Assembly: GCA_946481405.1 (NCBI GenBank)
Contig: CAMLNY010000056.1
Location: forward strand, 1 to 7,012
Origin: an uncultured Brevundimonas sp.
GTDB taxonomy: Bacteria; Pseudomonadota; Alphaproteobacteria; Caulobacterales; Caulobacteraceae
DNA length: 7,012 nucleotides
Direction: 5' to 3'
Shown: positions 1 to 5,740 of the stretch, in pieces
How the letters are laid out: every line of letters starts with the position of its first letter
How positions within the stretch are numbered: position 1 is the first letter of the stretch
Notes under the pieces: generated by a model
What the model was told of the DNA's origin: nothing
What the model saw: only the letters and a program-made list of their open reading frames with translations
Databases searched by the model: none
Program-made: the position numbers and the translations under genes

Positions 1-344
1 ACGCGGCCCTGACCCTGTCGCCGAACAATCCCGAGGTCCTGAACAACGCGGCCATGGCCCAGATCACATCGGGCGACGCGGCCGGGGCCGAAACCCTGTT
101 GCGTCAGGCGGCGGCCCAGCCGAACGCCTCGATGCAGATCCGGCTGAACCTCGCCATGACGCTGGGCCTGCAAGGCAAGATGAGCGAGGCGGAACAGATC
201 ATCCGGCGCGACCTGCCGCCGGAGGTCGCCGATCGCAATCTGGAGTGGCTGAGGAGCCAGACCCGCCCGCAGACGGCGGGCGTGACGACCGACGCCGCCT
301 CCCCAGCCCTCGTGCGGACCTGGTCCTCGCTACAGGGCCAGTAG
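1..344 (+). CDS. TPR-repeat protein, C-terminal part (possible TadD-like Flp pilus assembly protein)
   Basis: The frame is open from the left edge (first complete codon at position 3) to the TAG at 342-344, so the gene is cut at its 5' end and its start lies outside the window. The visible residues form helix pairs of the tetratricopeptide type: SPNNPEVLNNAAMA followed by GDAAGAETLLRQAAAQP, then RLNLAMTLGLQGKMSEAEQI, with the usual A/L/G spacing and the P-N turn. A short Ala/Thr/Ser-rich tail follows. TPR proteins are scaffolds for protein-protein contacts. The N-L-A-x-x-L-G-x-Q-G-x pattern and the 'DLPPE' end resemble TadD lipoproteins of Flp/Tad pilus loci, which are common in Caulobacteraceae, but no tad gene is visible here, so that assignment is inference. 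The gene converges on the next one with only 3 nt between stop codons and no recognisable terminator. Confidence 0.75.
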   Translation, partial: AALTLSPNNPEVLNNAAMAQITSGDAAGAETLLRQAAAQPNASMQIRLNLAMTLGLQGKMSEAEQIIRRDLPPEVADRNLEWLRSQTRPQTAGVTTDAASPALVRTWSSLQGQ

Positions 345-347
345 CGC

Positions 348-920
348 CTAGTTCTGCGCGGCGGCCAGATCGAGGCGGGCGCGCAGACGGGCGTCGGATC
401 CCACGGCGCCGGCGATGGCGTTGAAGCGATCCAGGGCCAGACCCGAGGACGAGACTGCCGAGGCCATGGCGGCCTGCTGTTCCGTGGTCGGCGCAGCGCC
501 GCCGGCGGGCATGGCGGCGCGGACGCCGGCCATGGCGGCGCCGAACTGGACCAGTTCGGCATCGGTGACGGAGGCGGCGACCGAACCGGCCGGCGATTCC
601 GGGGTGGCGAGCACGGCCAGACGCGCCTGAAGCACTTCGCTGCCCGAAACGGCGGTGGCCAAGGCGTTAAATGCGGTGATGTCCATGCCCGCGGCCTCGA
701 TCGCGGAGGCCATGGCGGCCTGCTGCTCGGCGGTGGGCGCCGTGCCGTCGGTCGGCGAGGCGGCGCGGACGGCGGTCATGGCCGTGCTGAAGGCCTGCAG
801 CTGGGCGTCGGAATATTCGGTCGCCTGGGCGACGGTCGTCAGCGGCGCGGCGGCGGAGGCCTGAACGGCTCCGCCCAGCAGGGCGACGGCGCAAACGGCG
901 GCGATCAAAGGAAGGCGCAT
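348..920 (-). CDS. Exported protein with two tandem DUF4168-like repeats
   Basis: This is a 190-residue protein. The ATG (minus strand, first base 920) was chosen because it begins a clear signal peptide (MRLPLIAAVCAVALLGGAVQ, probable cleavage after ASA near residues 21-23) and has AAGGAT about 5 nt upstream; the open frame further upstream is not coding-like. The mature part has two copies of one unit, residues 38-101 and 120-183, aligned without gaps and identical at about 35 of 64 positions. Each has D-A-x-L-x-x-F at its start, T-x-EQQAAMASA in the middle and F-N-A-[LI]-A-x-A-V near the end. This matches the DUF4168 pattern (a helix with 'LqaFa', then 'G[LM]....FN.IA.a...d..Lr.Rl'). Function is unknown; the protein is probably periplasmic. 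There are no membrane segments after the signal and no cysteine in the mature part. A GGAAC motif lies upstream (see findings). Confidence 0.85.
   Translation of the reverse strand: MRLPLIAAVCAVALLGGAVQASAAAPLTTVAQATEYSDAQLQAFSTAMTAVRAASPTDGTAPTAEQQAAMASAIEAAGMDITAFNALATAVSGSEVLQARLAVLATPESPAGSVAASVTDAELVQFGAAMAGVRAAMPAGGAAPTTEQQAAMASAVSSSGLALDRFNAIAGAVGSDARLRARLDLAAAQN
372..563 (-). repeat. DUF4168-like repeat unit 2 (residues 120-183)
   Basis: Second copy of the internal duplication. About 55% of residues match unit 1, with the EQQAAMASA block fully kept. The two units are joined by an Ala/Ser/Pro-rich linker (residues 102-119). Confidence 0.8.
618..809 (-). repeat. DUF4168-like repeat unit 1 (residues 38-101)
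   Basis: First copy of the internal duplication in the exported protein. It aligns without gaps to the second copy at a constant offset of 246 bp (82 codons). The DNA is also similar: AGGCCATGGCGGCCTGCTG occurs at 461 and again at 707. Confidence 0.8.
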
Positions 921-965
921 TCGGTATCCTTGGCGATATGAAGACAAGTACGTCGGGGACGGACC

Positions 966-991
966 AAGGACGCTAACCCGGCAATCGTTCC
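966..991 (-). promoter_or_regulatory. Possible EcfG-type promoter of the DUF4168 gene
   Basis: On the minus strand GGAAC (991-987) is followed after 17 nt by CCTT (969-966), one mismatch from the CGTT -10 of EcfG/sigma-T promoters. The predicted leader is about 40 nt. This is a weak match. The rest of the 921-1070 gap shows only a 5-bp-arm inverted repeat at 991-1006. Confidence 0.22.
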
Positions 992-1070
992 GGTGGCAAT
1001 TCACCGAACCTGATGGGCGAACGGCCGCCCCGCCTTCTCCCCCCGGCCGTCCGCGCCTATATCGGGAGCC

Positions 1071-1526
1071 ATGATCGACGACCTCTACAGCGCGCGCATC
1101 CTGACGCTGGCGGCCAACCTGCCGCATGCGGGGCGCCTGCCGCAGCCCGACGGCACGGGCGAGCGGGTCGCCAAGCTGTGCGGGTCGAAGGCGACGGTCG
1201 ACGTCGTGCTGGACGAACAGGGGCGGGTCGCCGCCTTCGCCCAGGATGTGAAGGCCTGCGCGCTGGGTCAGGCCGCCGCCGGCGTGGTCGGCGCAGTCGT
1301 CATCGGCGCGACGACCGAAGAACTGCAATCCGCCCGCGACGCCATGCTGGCCATGCTGAAGTCCGGCGGCGAAGGGCCGGAAGGCCGGTTCGAGGGCCTG
1401 CGCGCCCTGAAGCAGGTCGCCGACTATCCGGCGCGCCACGCCTCCACCATGGTCTCCATCGAGGCGACGCTGGACGCCGTCTCCCAGGCGCTGACATCGC
1501 GAACCAGTCTCGCCGGCGCCGCCTAG
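1071..1526 (+). CDS. IscU/NifU-N-like iron-sulfur cluster scaffold homologue with only two of three cysteines
   Basis: A 151-residue protein with the IscU fold signature: LYSARIL near the N-terminus, an H-A-G-R-L turn (residues 19-23), LCGSK (Cys37), a beta strand with LDEQGRV, then VKACALGQAAAGV (Cys63) and a C-terminal helix pair. IscU proteins hold nascent [2Fe-2S] clusters on three Cys and an Asp. Here Cys37 and Cys63 are kept, the 'CGD' Asp is Ser39, and the region matching the PxKxHC third-cysteine motif reads YPARHAST (residues 119-126), without Cys. I recall this form in alphaproteobacterial homologues upstream of yidD and thrS, so it is probably a subfamily trait rather than damage. 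Whether it still carries a cluster cannot be told from sequence. It is likely first in an operon with yidD (45-nt gap). GGGAG lies just 2 nt before the ATG. Confidence 0.85.
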   Translation: MIDDLYSARILTLAANLPHAGRLPQPDGTGERVAKLCGSKATVDVVLDEQGRVAAFAQDVKACALGQAAAGVVGAVVIGATTEELQSARDAMLAMLKSGGEGPEGRFEGLRALKQVADYPARHASTMVSIEATLDAVSQALTSRTSLAGAA

Positions 1527-1571
1527 GTCCCGGTTGCCCTCGCCAGCACGGCAAGGGATAAGCCCCGCACC

Positions 1572-1823
1572 ATGGCCAGCCCCGGCACTCTCTATGAACG
1601 CGGCGTCCGCGCGGCCCATCGCGGCTACAAGCTGACGCTCAGTCCGTTCTTCGGCCAGTCGTGCCGCTTCCTGCCCACCTGTTCGGACTATGGCCGCGAC
1701 GCCCTGATCCGACACGGTTTGCGAAAGGGGGGATGGCTCACCCTGCGCCGGCTCTGTAAATGCCACCCGTTCGGCGGCTCGGGATACGACCCGGTTCCGC
1801 CAGTCGAGACCAAGATTCCATGA
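1572..1823 (+). CDS. yidD: YidD, membrane protein insertion efficiency factor
   Basis: An 83-residue protein that matches YidD over its whole length. It has a positively charged amphipathic N-terminus (residues 10-20, with Arg10, Arg13, Arg17 and Lys20), [18 protein letters not shown] (Cys31, Cys37), an A-L-I-R-H-G helix, and the diagnostic end [18 protein letters not shown] (Cys62, Cys64). YidD is a small inner-membrane-associated protein that helps YidC/Sec insert membrane proteins; in most bacteria it sits near rpmH-rnpA-yidC, whereas in alphaproteobacteria it is often next to thrS, as here. The family length is about 70-100 residues, so it appears complete. Its TGA overlaps the thrS ATG (ATGA at 1820-1823), which suggests translational coupling. 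Confidence 0.95.
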   Translation: MASPGTLYERGVRAAHRGYKLTLSPFFGQSCRFLPTCSDYGRDALIRHGLRKGGWLTLRRLCKCHPFGGSGYDPVPPVETKIP

Positions 1824-2737
1824 TCCAACTGAAATTCCCCGACGGCGCCGTGCGCGAGTATCCGGCCGGATCCACGGCCCGCGACGTGGCCGCCGCCATC
1901 TCGCCTTCGCTGGCCAAAAAGGCCGTGCTTGCCGAACTGAACGGCGAGCAGCGCGACCTGAACCGCGTGCTGGAGACGGGCGGATCATTCCGCCTGATCA
2001 TGCGCGACGACCCTGAGGCCCTGTACACGATCCGCCACGATACGGCCCACGTCCTGGCCGAGGCGGTCCAGACCCTGTTCCCCGGCACCCAGGTCACGAT
2101 CGGCCCGGCCATTGAGGACGGCTTCTATTACGATTTCTACCGGGAAACGCCGTTCTCGACCGACGACTTCGCCGCCATCGAAAAGGAGATGGCGAAGATC
2201 GTCGATCGCGACGCGAAGTTCGAGCGCGAGGTCTGGGACCGCGACGAGGCCATCGTCTTCTTCGAGGCGCGGGGCGAGAAGTTCAAGGCGGAGCTTATCC
2301 GAGACCTGCCCGCAGACCAGACCATCACCCTGTACCGTCAGGGCGACTGGATCGACCTGTGCCGCGGCCCGCACTTCCCGTCGACGAAGTCGGTCGGCAA
2401 GGCCTTCAAGCTGACCAAGCTGGCCGGCGCCTACTGGCGCGGGGACTCCAACCGCGAGCAGCTGCAGCGCATCTACGGCACGGCGTGGGCGTCGCAGGCC
2501 GATCTCGACGCCTACCTCCAGCGTCTTGAGGAGGCCGAGAAGCGCGACCACCGCAAGCTGGGCCGCGCCATGGAGCTCTTCCACATGCAGGAAGAGGGCC
2601 GGGGCATGGTCTTCTGGCACCCGAAGGGCTGGGTCCTGTGGCGCGTGCTGGAAGACTATATGCGCCGTCGTCTGGACGCCGCGGGCTATGTCGAGGTCAA
2701 GACGCCCCAGGTGCTGGACCGTAAATTCTGGGAGGCC

Positions 2738-2750
2738 TCGCCCCAACATG
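2738..2750 (+). other. thrS frame switch 1: inferred 20-nt deletion
   Basis: The sequence reads W-E-A-S in the first frame up to 2740, then one C, then P-N-M-F-V-C in the next frame from 2742. Bacterial ThrRS normally has S-G-H-W-x-x-Y-[RK]-x-N-M here. Seven residues need 21 nt, and 1 nt is present, so 20 nt appear to be lost. A lost GGCCAC...TACCG segment would leave exactly the remaining C and would be flanked by CG on both sides; its sequence is inferred. Confidence 0.85.
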
Positions 2751-3419
2751 TTCGTCTGCGAGACGGTCGAGGGCGAGACCCTCAGCCTCAAGCCGATGAA
2801 CTGTCCGGGCCACGTGCAGATCTTCGATCAGGGTCAGCGGTCCTATCGCGAACTGCCGCTGCGCATGGCCGAGTTCGGCGCCTGCCACCGCTACGAGCCG
2901 TCGGGATCCCTGCACGGTCTGATGCGGGTGCGCGGCTTCACCCAGGACGACGCCCACATCTTCTGCCGCGAGGACCAGATCGTCGACGAGACGGCGGCCT
3001 TCATCCAGCTGGCCAAGTCGGTCCACGCCGACCTCGGCATGGAGACGGCCTACATCAATCTGGCCACCCGGCCGGAAGTGCGCGCCGGTTCGGACGCCTT
3101 CTGGGACAAGGCCGAGGCCCAGATGGCCGAGGCCGCCCGCGCCGCGGGCGTCGAGGCGGTCATCGCCGAGGGCGACGGCGCCTTCTACGCGCCCAAGCTC
3201 GACTTCATCGTCAAGGACGCCATCGGCCGCGAATGGACCTGCGGCACGATCCAGCTGGACTATGTCCTGCCCGAGCGTCTGAACGCCGAATACGTCGGCG
3301 AGGACGGCCAGAAGCATCGCCCCGTGATGCTGCACCGGGCGATCCTCGGATCGTTCGAGCGCTTCATCGGCATCATGATCGAGAACTACGCCGGGGCCTT
3401 CCCCCTGTGGCTCGCGCCG

Positions 3420-3436
3420 GTCCAGGCCTGCGGGTC
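3420..3436 (+). other. thrS frame switch 2: inferred deletion of about 73 nt
   Basis: The middle frame reads A-P-V-Q-A to 3428, while G-L-R-V-E-T-D begins at 3425 in the original frame, so the two frames overlap in CAGGCC. ThrRS proteins normally have about 24 residues between 'APVQ' and 'G[LI]RV' (first strand and helix of the anticodon-binding domain). The expected loss is about 73 nt; the exact number depends on the relative used for comparison. Confidence 0.85.
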
Positions 3437-3664
3437 GAGACCGACCTGCGCAACGAGAAGATCAACTACAAGATCCGCGAACACTCGGTCGGCAAGGTGC
3501 CCGCCATCGCCGTCGTCGGCCGCAAGGAGGCCGAGGACGGCAAGGTCGCGATCCGCCGTCTGGGCTCGCAGGCGCAGACCATCGTCACCGTCGAGGAGGC
3601 GATCCGCCTCCTCACCGACGAGGCCACGCCGCCGGATCTGAAGCGCCTCAAGTCCGCGAAGAAG

Positions 3665-3862
3665 TCAGTTCTCGAGCTCTGATCGACGCACCGTTGCGAT
3701 CCGGATTTCGTCGCGCAGCACATGGGCGGCGATACCACTGGCGTGGGCTCGGAGCAGGGCGCGGGCCTCGATCACCGCCTCTCCCTCGGTCTCGGCCGTC
3801 AGCGGCTCCATGTGCGGCGTCGACAGGATGTCGCGTTCGATGAAGCAGAAATAGATGGGCAC
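3665..3862 (-). CDS. Small hypothetical protein (65 residues)
   Basis: The start is GTG (first base 3862 on the minus strand), chosen because GGAGG lies 6 nt upstream at 3869-3873, a near-ideal Shine-Dalgarno. The product begins MPIYFCFIERDIL and continues with an E-A-x-x-E-A-R-A-L-L helix, then A-A-H-V-L-R-D-E-I-R-I. This looks like a small alpha/beta protein with an N-terminal strand, an Ala-rich helix and a C-terminal strand, without signal peptide or membrane segment. Small proteins with M-P-x-Y-F starts are common in alphaproteobacteria, but I do not recognise a named family. Its last 18 nt overlap the thrS 3' end tail to tail. It is divergent from the Crp-family regulator across 104 nt. 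Confidence 0.7.
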   Translation of the reverse strand: MPIYFCFIERDILSTPHMEPLTAETEGEAVIEARALLRAHASGIAAHVLRDEIRIATVRRSELEN

Positions 3863-3868
3863 GCGAGA

Positions 3869-3873
3869 CCTCC
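3869..3873 (-). promoter_or_regulatory. Shine-Dalgarno GGAGG deciding a GTG start
   Basis: GGAGG on the minus strand with a 6-nt gap to the GTG at 3862. It supports the reality and the unusual start codon of the 65-residue gene. Confidence 0.65.
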
Positions 3874-3905
3874 GGGGACGGCGGCGGAGCTAGCATGGCC
3901 GTTAG

Positions 3906-3922
3906 TGCCGGAGCGTCCGGCA
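3906..3922. promoter_or_regulatory. Perfect inverted repeat TGCCGGA-GCG-TCCGGCA, candidate operator
   Basis: Seven-base arms with a 3-base centre, in the divergent intergenic region, centred about 53 nt before the Crp-family ATG and about 52 nt before the GTG of the small gene. It is not a CRP (TGTGA-N6-TCACA) or FNR (TTGAT-N4-ATCAA) site. It may be an operator or an RNA hairpin in the leader; no T-run follows on either strand, so it is unlikely to be a terminator. Confidence 0.35.
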
Positions 3923-3966
3923 GCCGACGTATGCATCCAAGCTGCGCCGTTCGGCGTTGGGGAGCC

Positions 3967-4659
3967 ATGGCTCAGCTTGAGAACCTCTTCATCGCGCGGC
4001 TGGACCCCGAGGAATCGGCCCTTCTTCGTCCGCTGCTCCGTCGCATCACCGTCGCGGTCGACCAGATCGTGGTCGATCAGGGCGCGCCGGTGGAACAGGT
4101 GCATTTCCCCATCGACGCCCAGTTCGCCAACGTCGTCCGCTTCTCCGACGGGAGCGCGATCGAGACGGCGGTCGTCGGCAACGAGGGAATGACCGGTCTG
4201 GCGCCCTTCATGGCCAACAAGGGCTCTGGCTGGGAGGTCCTGTGCCGCGCCGCCGGGGAGGCTTGGGTCGCGCCCGTCGGACCGCTGCGGGCCCTGATCA
4301 GCGAGCGGCCCCGGCTGGCCGCCCGGCTTCTGTCCCTGACCGACCTCTATCAGGCCCAGGCAGCCCAGACCGCCGCCTGCAACGCCCAGCATTCGGCCGC
4401 CCAGCGGATCGCCAAATGGATCCTGACCGCGGACGACCTGTCGCCGCGCGACCAGCTGGAGTTCCGGCAGGAAGAACTGGCGCGGCTGATCGGCGCCCGT
4501 CGCACCACCGTCAGCGAGGCGGCGTCCCAGCTGAAACGCCGCAAGGTGATCGCCTATCGACGAGGGACCATCCGCATCCTCGACCGGGCCGAACTCGAGG
4601 CGGTCGCCTGCGAATGCTATTCCATGCTGCGGCCCCGGCTGGACGGGGTTGCCGACTAG
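3967..4659 (+). CDS. Crp/Fnr-family transcriptional regulator
   Basis: A 230-residue DNA-binding regulator. An in-frame ATG at 3895 exists, but ATG 3967 is preferred: it is preceded by GGGGAG, and the product begins MAQLENLFIARL, as usual for the family, whereas the 24 upstream residues look non-coding. Residues about 10-120 form the cyclic-nucleotide-binding-like jelly roll (DQIVVDQGAPVEQVHFPIDA, then VVGNEGMTGL). A dimer helix follows, then an HTH_Crp domain from about residue 164, with FRQEELARLIGARRTTVSEA as the helix-turn-helix and KRRKVIAYRRGTIRILD as the wing. The Arg-Ser pair that binds cAMP in E. coli CRP is absent, and there is no N-terminal cysteine cluster as in FNR, so the ligand is unknown. 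The VOC-family gene follows after 17 nt, possibly in the same transcript. Confidence 0.9.
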   Translation: MAQLENLFIARLDPEESALLRPLLRRITVAVDQIVVDQGAPVEQVHFPIDAQFANVVRFSDGSAIETAVVGNEGMTGLAPFMANKGSGWEVLCRAAGEAWVAPVGPLRALISERPRLAARLLSLTDLYQAQAAQTAACNAQHSAAQRIAKWILTADDLSPRDQLEFRQEELARLIGARRTTVSEAASQLKRRKVIAYRRGTIRILDRAELEAVACECYSMLRPRLDGVAD

Positions 4660-4664
4660 AGGTC

Positions 4665-4670
4665 AGGAGG
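4665..4670 (+). promoter_or_regulatory. Shine-Dalgarno AGGAGG of the VOC-family gene
   Basis: AGGAGG with 6 nt to the ATG at 4677. It sets the start at 4677; an in-frame GTG directly before it (4674) is too close to be preferred. Confidence 0.65.
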
Positions 4671-4676
4671 TTCGTG

Positions 4677-5060
4677 ATGCTCGACCACATCGGCGTCGAC
4701 GTCACCGATCTGGACCGCTCGCGCGCCTTCTATGCGGCCGCCCTGGCCCCGCTCGGCTACCGCGTGATCCAGGCCCTGAGCGCCAGGGAGACAGGCGCCA
4801 ATCCCATCGTCATGTTCGGTATCGACGCGCCGGAGTTCGTCATCGCCATCGACAAGGCGCCGGGTCGCGGCAACCACATCGCCTTTCAGGCCGGGACCCG
4901 CTCCGCCGTCGATGCCTTCCACGCGGCGGCCCTGAAGGCCGGAGGTCGTGACAACGGCGCGCCGGGGTTGAGGCCGAACTACGGACCGAACTATTACGCC
5001 GCCTTCGTGTTCGACCCCGATGGCTTCAACATCGAGGCCGTCTGCCGCACGAACGGTTGA
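4677..5060 (+). CDS. VOC-family (glyoxalase/bleomycin-resistance fold) protein
   Basis: A 127-residue protein with the two-module VOC fold. Module 1 begins MLDHIGVDVTDLDRSRAFYA and includes PLGYRV; module 2 begins with NHIAFQA and ends with FVFDPDGFNIEAVC. His4, His67 and Glu120 lie at the usual metal-ligand positions, so it is likely a metal-dependent enzyme. VOC members include glyoxalase I, extradiol dioxygenases, epimerases and antibiotic-binding proteins; the substrate cannot be told from sequence. The single-domain length of about 120-130 residues is typical and the gene looks complete. It starts 17 nt after the Crp-family regulator and stops 4 nt before the stop codon of the convergent hemerythrin gene, so the two transcripts probably overlap. 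Confidence 0.9.
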   Translation: MLDHIGVDVTDLDRSRAFYAAALAPLGYRVIQALSARETGANPIVMFGIDAPEFVIAIDKAPGRGNHIAFQAGTRSAVDAFHAAALKAGGRDNGAPGLRPNYGPNYYAAFVFDPDGFNIEAVCRTNG

Positions 5061-5064
5061 GACC

Positions 5065-5646
5065 CTAGCGCGCCGTGAGCGCATCCTCCGAGCCCGGAAC
5101 GCGGTCCGCGCCATCGTCCTCGATCAGGGCGGACCCGGTATCGTCGCCTTCGAAGGTGCGCGTCTCGGCCGGCGCGCCCGCCTGGAACTCGGCTATCGCA
5201 GAGACCTTGCGGGCGCGCATCCGGTCGGCGAGGTCGTCCATATCCAGACCGGCCGCGCGCGCCTGCGAGAACAGGCCTTCGGAGCGCTTCTCCTCTTCCT
5301 CGACGTGGTGCTCGATCATCTCCGACAGCACCTTGACCTTGGCGTCGTAGAAGGCCTCGTCCGGCCCGCCCGCCTCGATCTCGTTGATCAGCACCTTGGC
5401 TGCGTCGTGCTCGACATAGGCCTCGTCGATGTCGTCGCTCTCGACGTCGGCGCCGCGACAGGCCGGGTAGAAGATTTCCTCTTCGAGGATGGTGTGGACC
5501 TTCAGCTCGAGACAGGCCTCTTCGGCGAGCTTCTGTTTGCGGGCCTTGCCGGTCGCGCTTTCGAACGCCTCGAAAATCTCCTCCACCTTGCGATGGTCGG
5601 CCTTCAACATGGCGATGGCGTCCATCTCTTCGTAGGTCTGGGCCAT
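5065..5646 (-). CDS. Hemerythrin (HHE) domain protein
   Basis: A 193-residue cytoplasmic protein. The ATG start is supported by GGAGG at 5654-5658, 7 nt upstream. Residues about 8-120 form a four-helix HHE domain with the di-iron ligand pattern: ADHRKVEEIFEAFE (His18), LKVHTILEEEIFYPA (His51, Glu55), VEHDAAKVLINEI (His80) and MIEHHVEEEE (His113/His114, Glu118). Hemerythrin-like proteins bind O2, NO or iron and are often linked to oxidative or nitrosative stress. The tail after residue 150 is acidic and probably disordered (EGDDTGSALIEDDGADR). There is no signal peptide. A weak EcfG-type promoter match upstream would fit a stress role (see findings). Confidence 0.92.
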   Translation of the reverse strand: MAQTYEEMDAIAMLKADHRKVEEIFEAFESATGKARKQKLAEEACLELKVHTILEEEIFYPACRGADVESDDIDEAYVEHDAAKVLINEIEAGGPDEAFYDAKVKVLSEMIEHHVEEEEKRSEGLFSQARAAGLDMDDLADRMRARKVSAIAEFQAGAPAETRTFEGDDTGSALIEDDGADRVPGSEDALTAR

Positions 5647-5680
5647 GGGTCGTCCTCCGGGTTGAGCCTTGTCTGGCCGA

Positions 5681-5706
5681 AAAGCCCCGCCGCGACGAGA
5701 GGTTCC
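5681..5706 (-). promoter_or_regulatory. Possible EcfG-type promoter of the hemerythrin gene
   Basis: On the minus strand GGAAC (5706-5702) is followed after 17 nt by CTTT (5684-5681). The EcfG/sigma-T general-stress promoter of alphaproteobacteria is GGAAC-N16/17-CGTT, so the -10 has one mismatch. The implied transcript would have a leader of about 30 nt. This is a weak match. Confidence 0.25.
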
Positions 5707-5740
5707 TATGGCTGAGCTAGGTGCGAGTCATTCGCTTGGC

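Larger units (their letters stand above)
1820..3682 (+). pseudogene. thrS: thrS, threonine--tRNA ligase, broken by two frame-shifting deletions
   Basis: ThrRS charges tRNA-Thr in the cytoplasm. The start at 1820 gives MIQLKFPDG, the usual start of the TGS domain (about residues 1-63). The editing domain follows with His73, His77 (HDTAH), Cys181 and His185 (DLCRGPH). This frame holds to S307 (codon 2738-2740). From 2742 to about 3428 the homology is in another frame and carries the catalytic core: MNCPGH (zinc Cys), motif 2 with [22 protein letters not shown] (zinc His) and motif 3 with [12 protein letters not shown]. From 3425 it returns to the first frame with the anticodon-binding domain ([20 protein letters not shown]) and stops at 3682. 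About 7 residues (GHWxxYR) and about 24 residues are missing at the switches. The frame starting at 1820 has no stop across the middle, so a 620-residue product with a scrambled core could be made; it would not be active. Other motifs look undecayed. Confidence 0.93.

Noticed and set aside
991..1006. Inverted repeat CGGTG-N6-CACCG in the gap before the scaffold gene
   Set aside because: Short arms, common by chance in GC-rich DNA, and no clear promoter nearby.
1534..1554. TTGCC...GGCAA inverted repeat after the scaffold gene
   Set aside because: Five-base arms with an 11-base loop and no T-run; too weak for a terminator, and yidD follows in the same operon.
921..1988. Open minus-strand frame continuing upstream of the DUF4168 gene (as if one 546-residue protein)
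   Set aside because: The upstream part is antisense to the scaffold gene, yidD and the start of thrS; the signal peptide and ribosome site at 920 fix the real start. Such frames stay open in GC-rich DNA.
1985..2791. Long minus-strand open frame inside thrS
   Set aside because: It is the antisense of recognisable ThrRS coding sequence, with no family resemblance of its own.
1820..3682. Programmed ribosomal frameshifting in thrS
   Set aside because: Conserved residues are missing at both switches, so a +1 or -1 shift would not rebuild the protein; no slippery site is seen.
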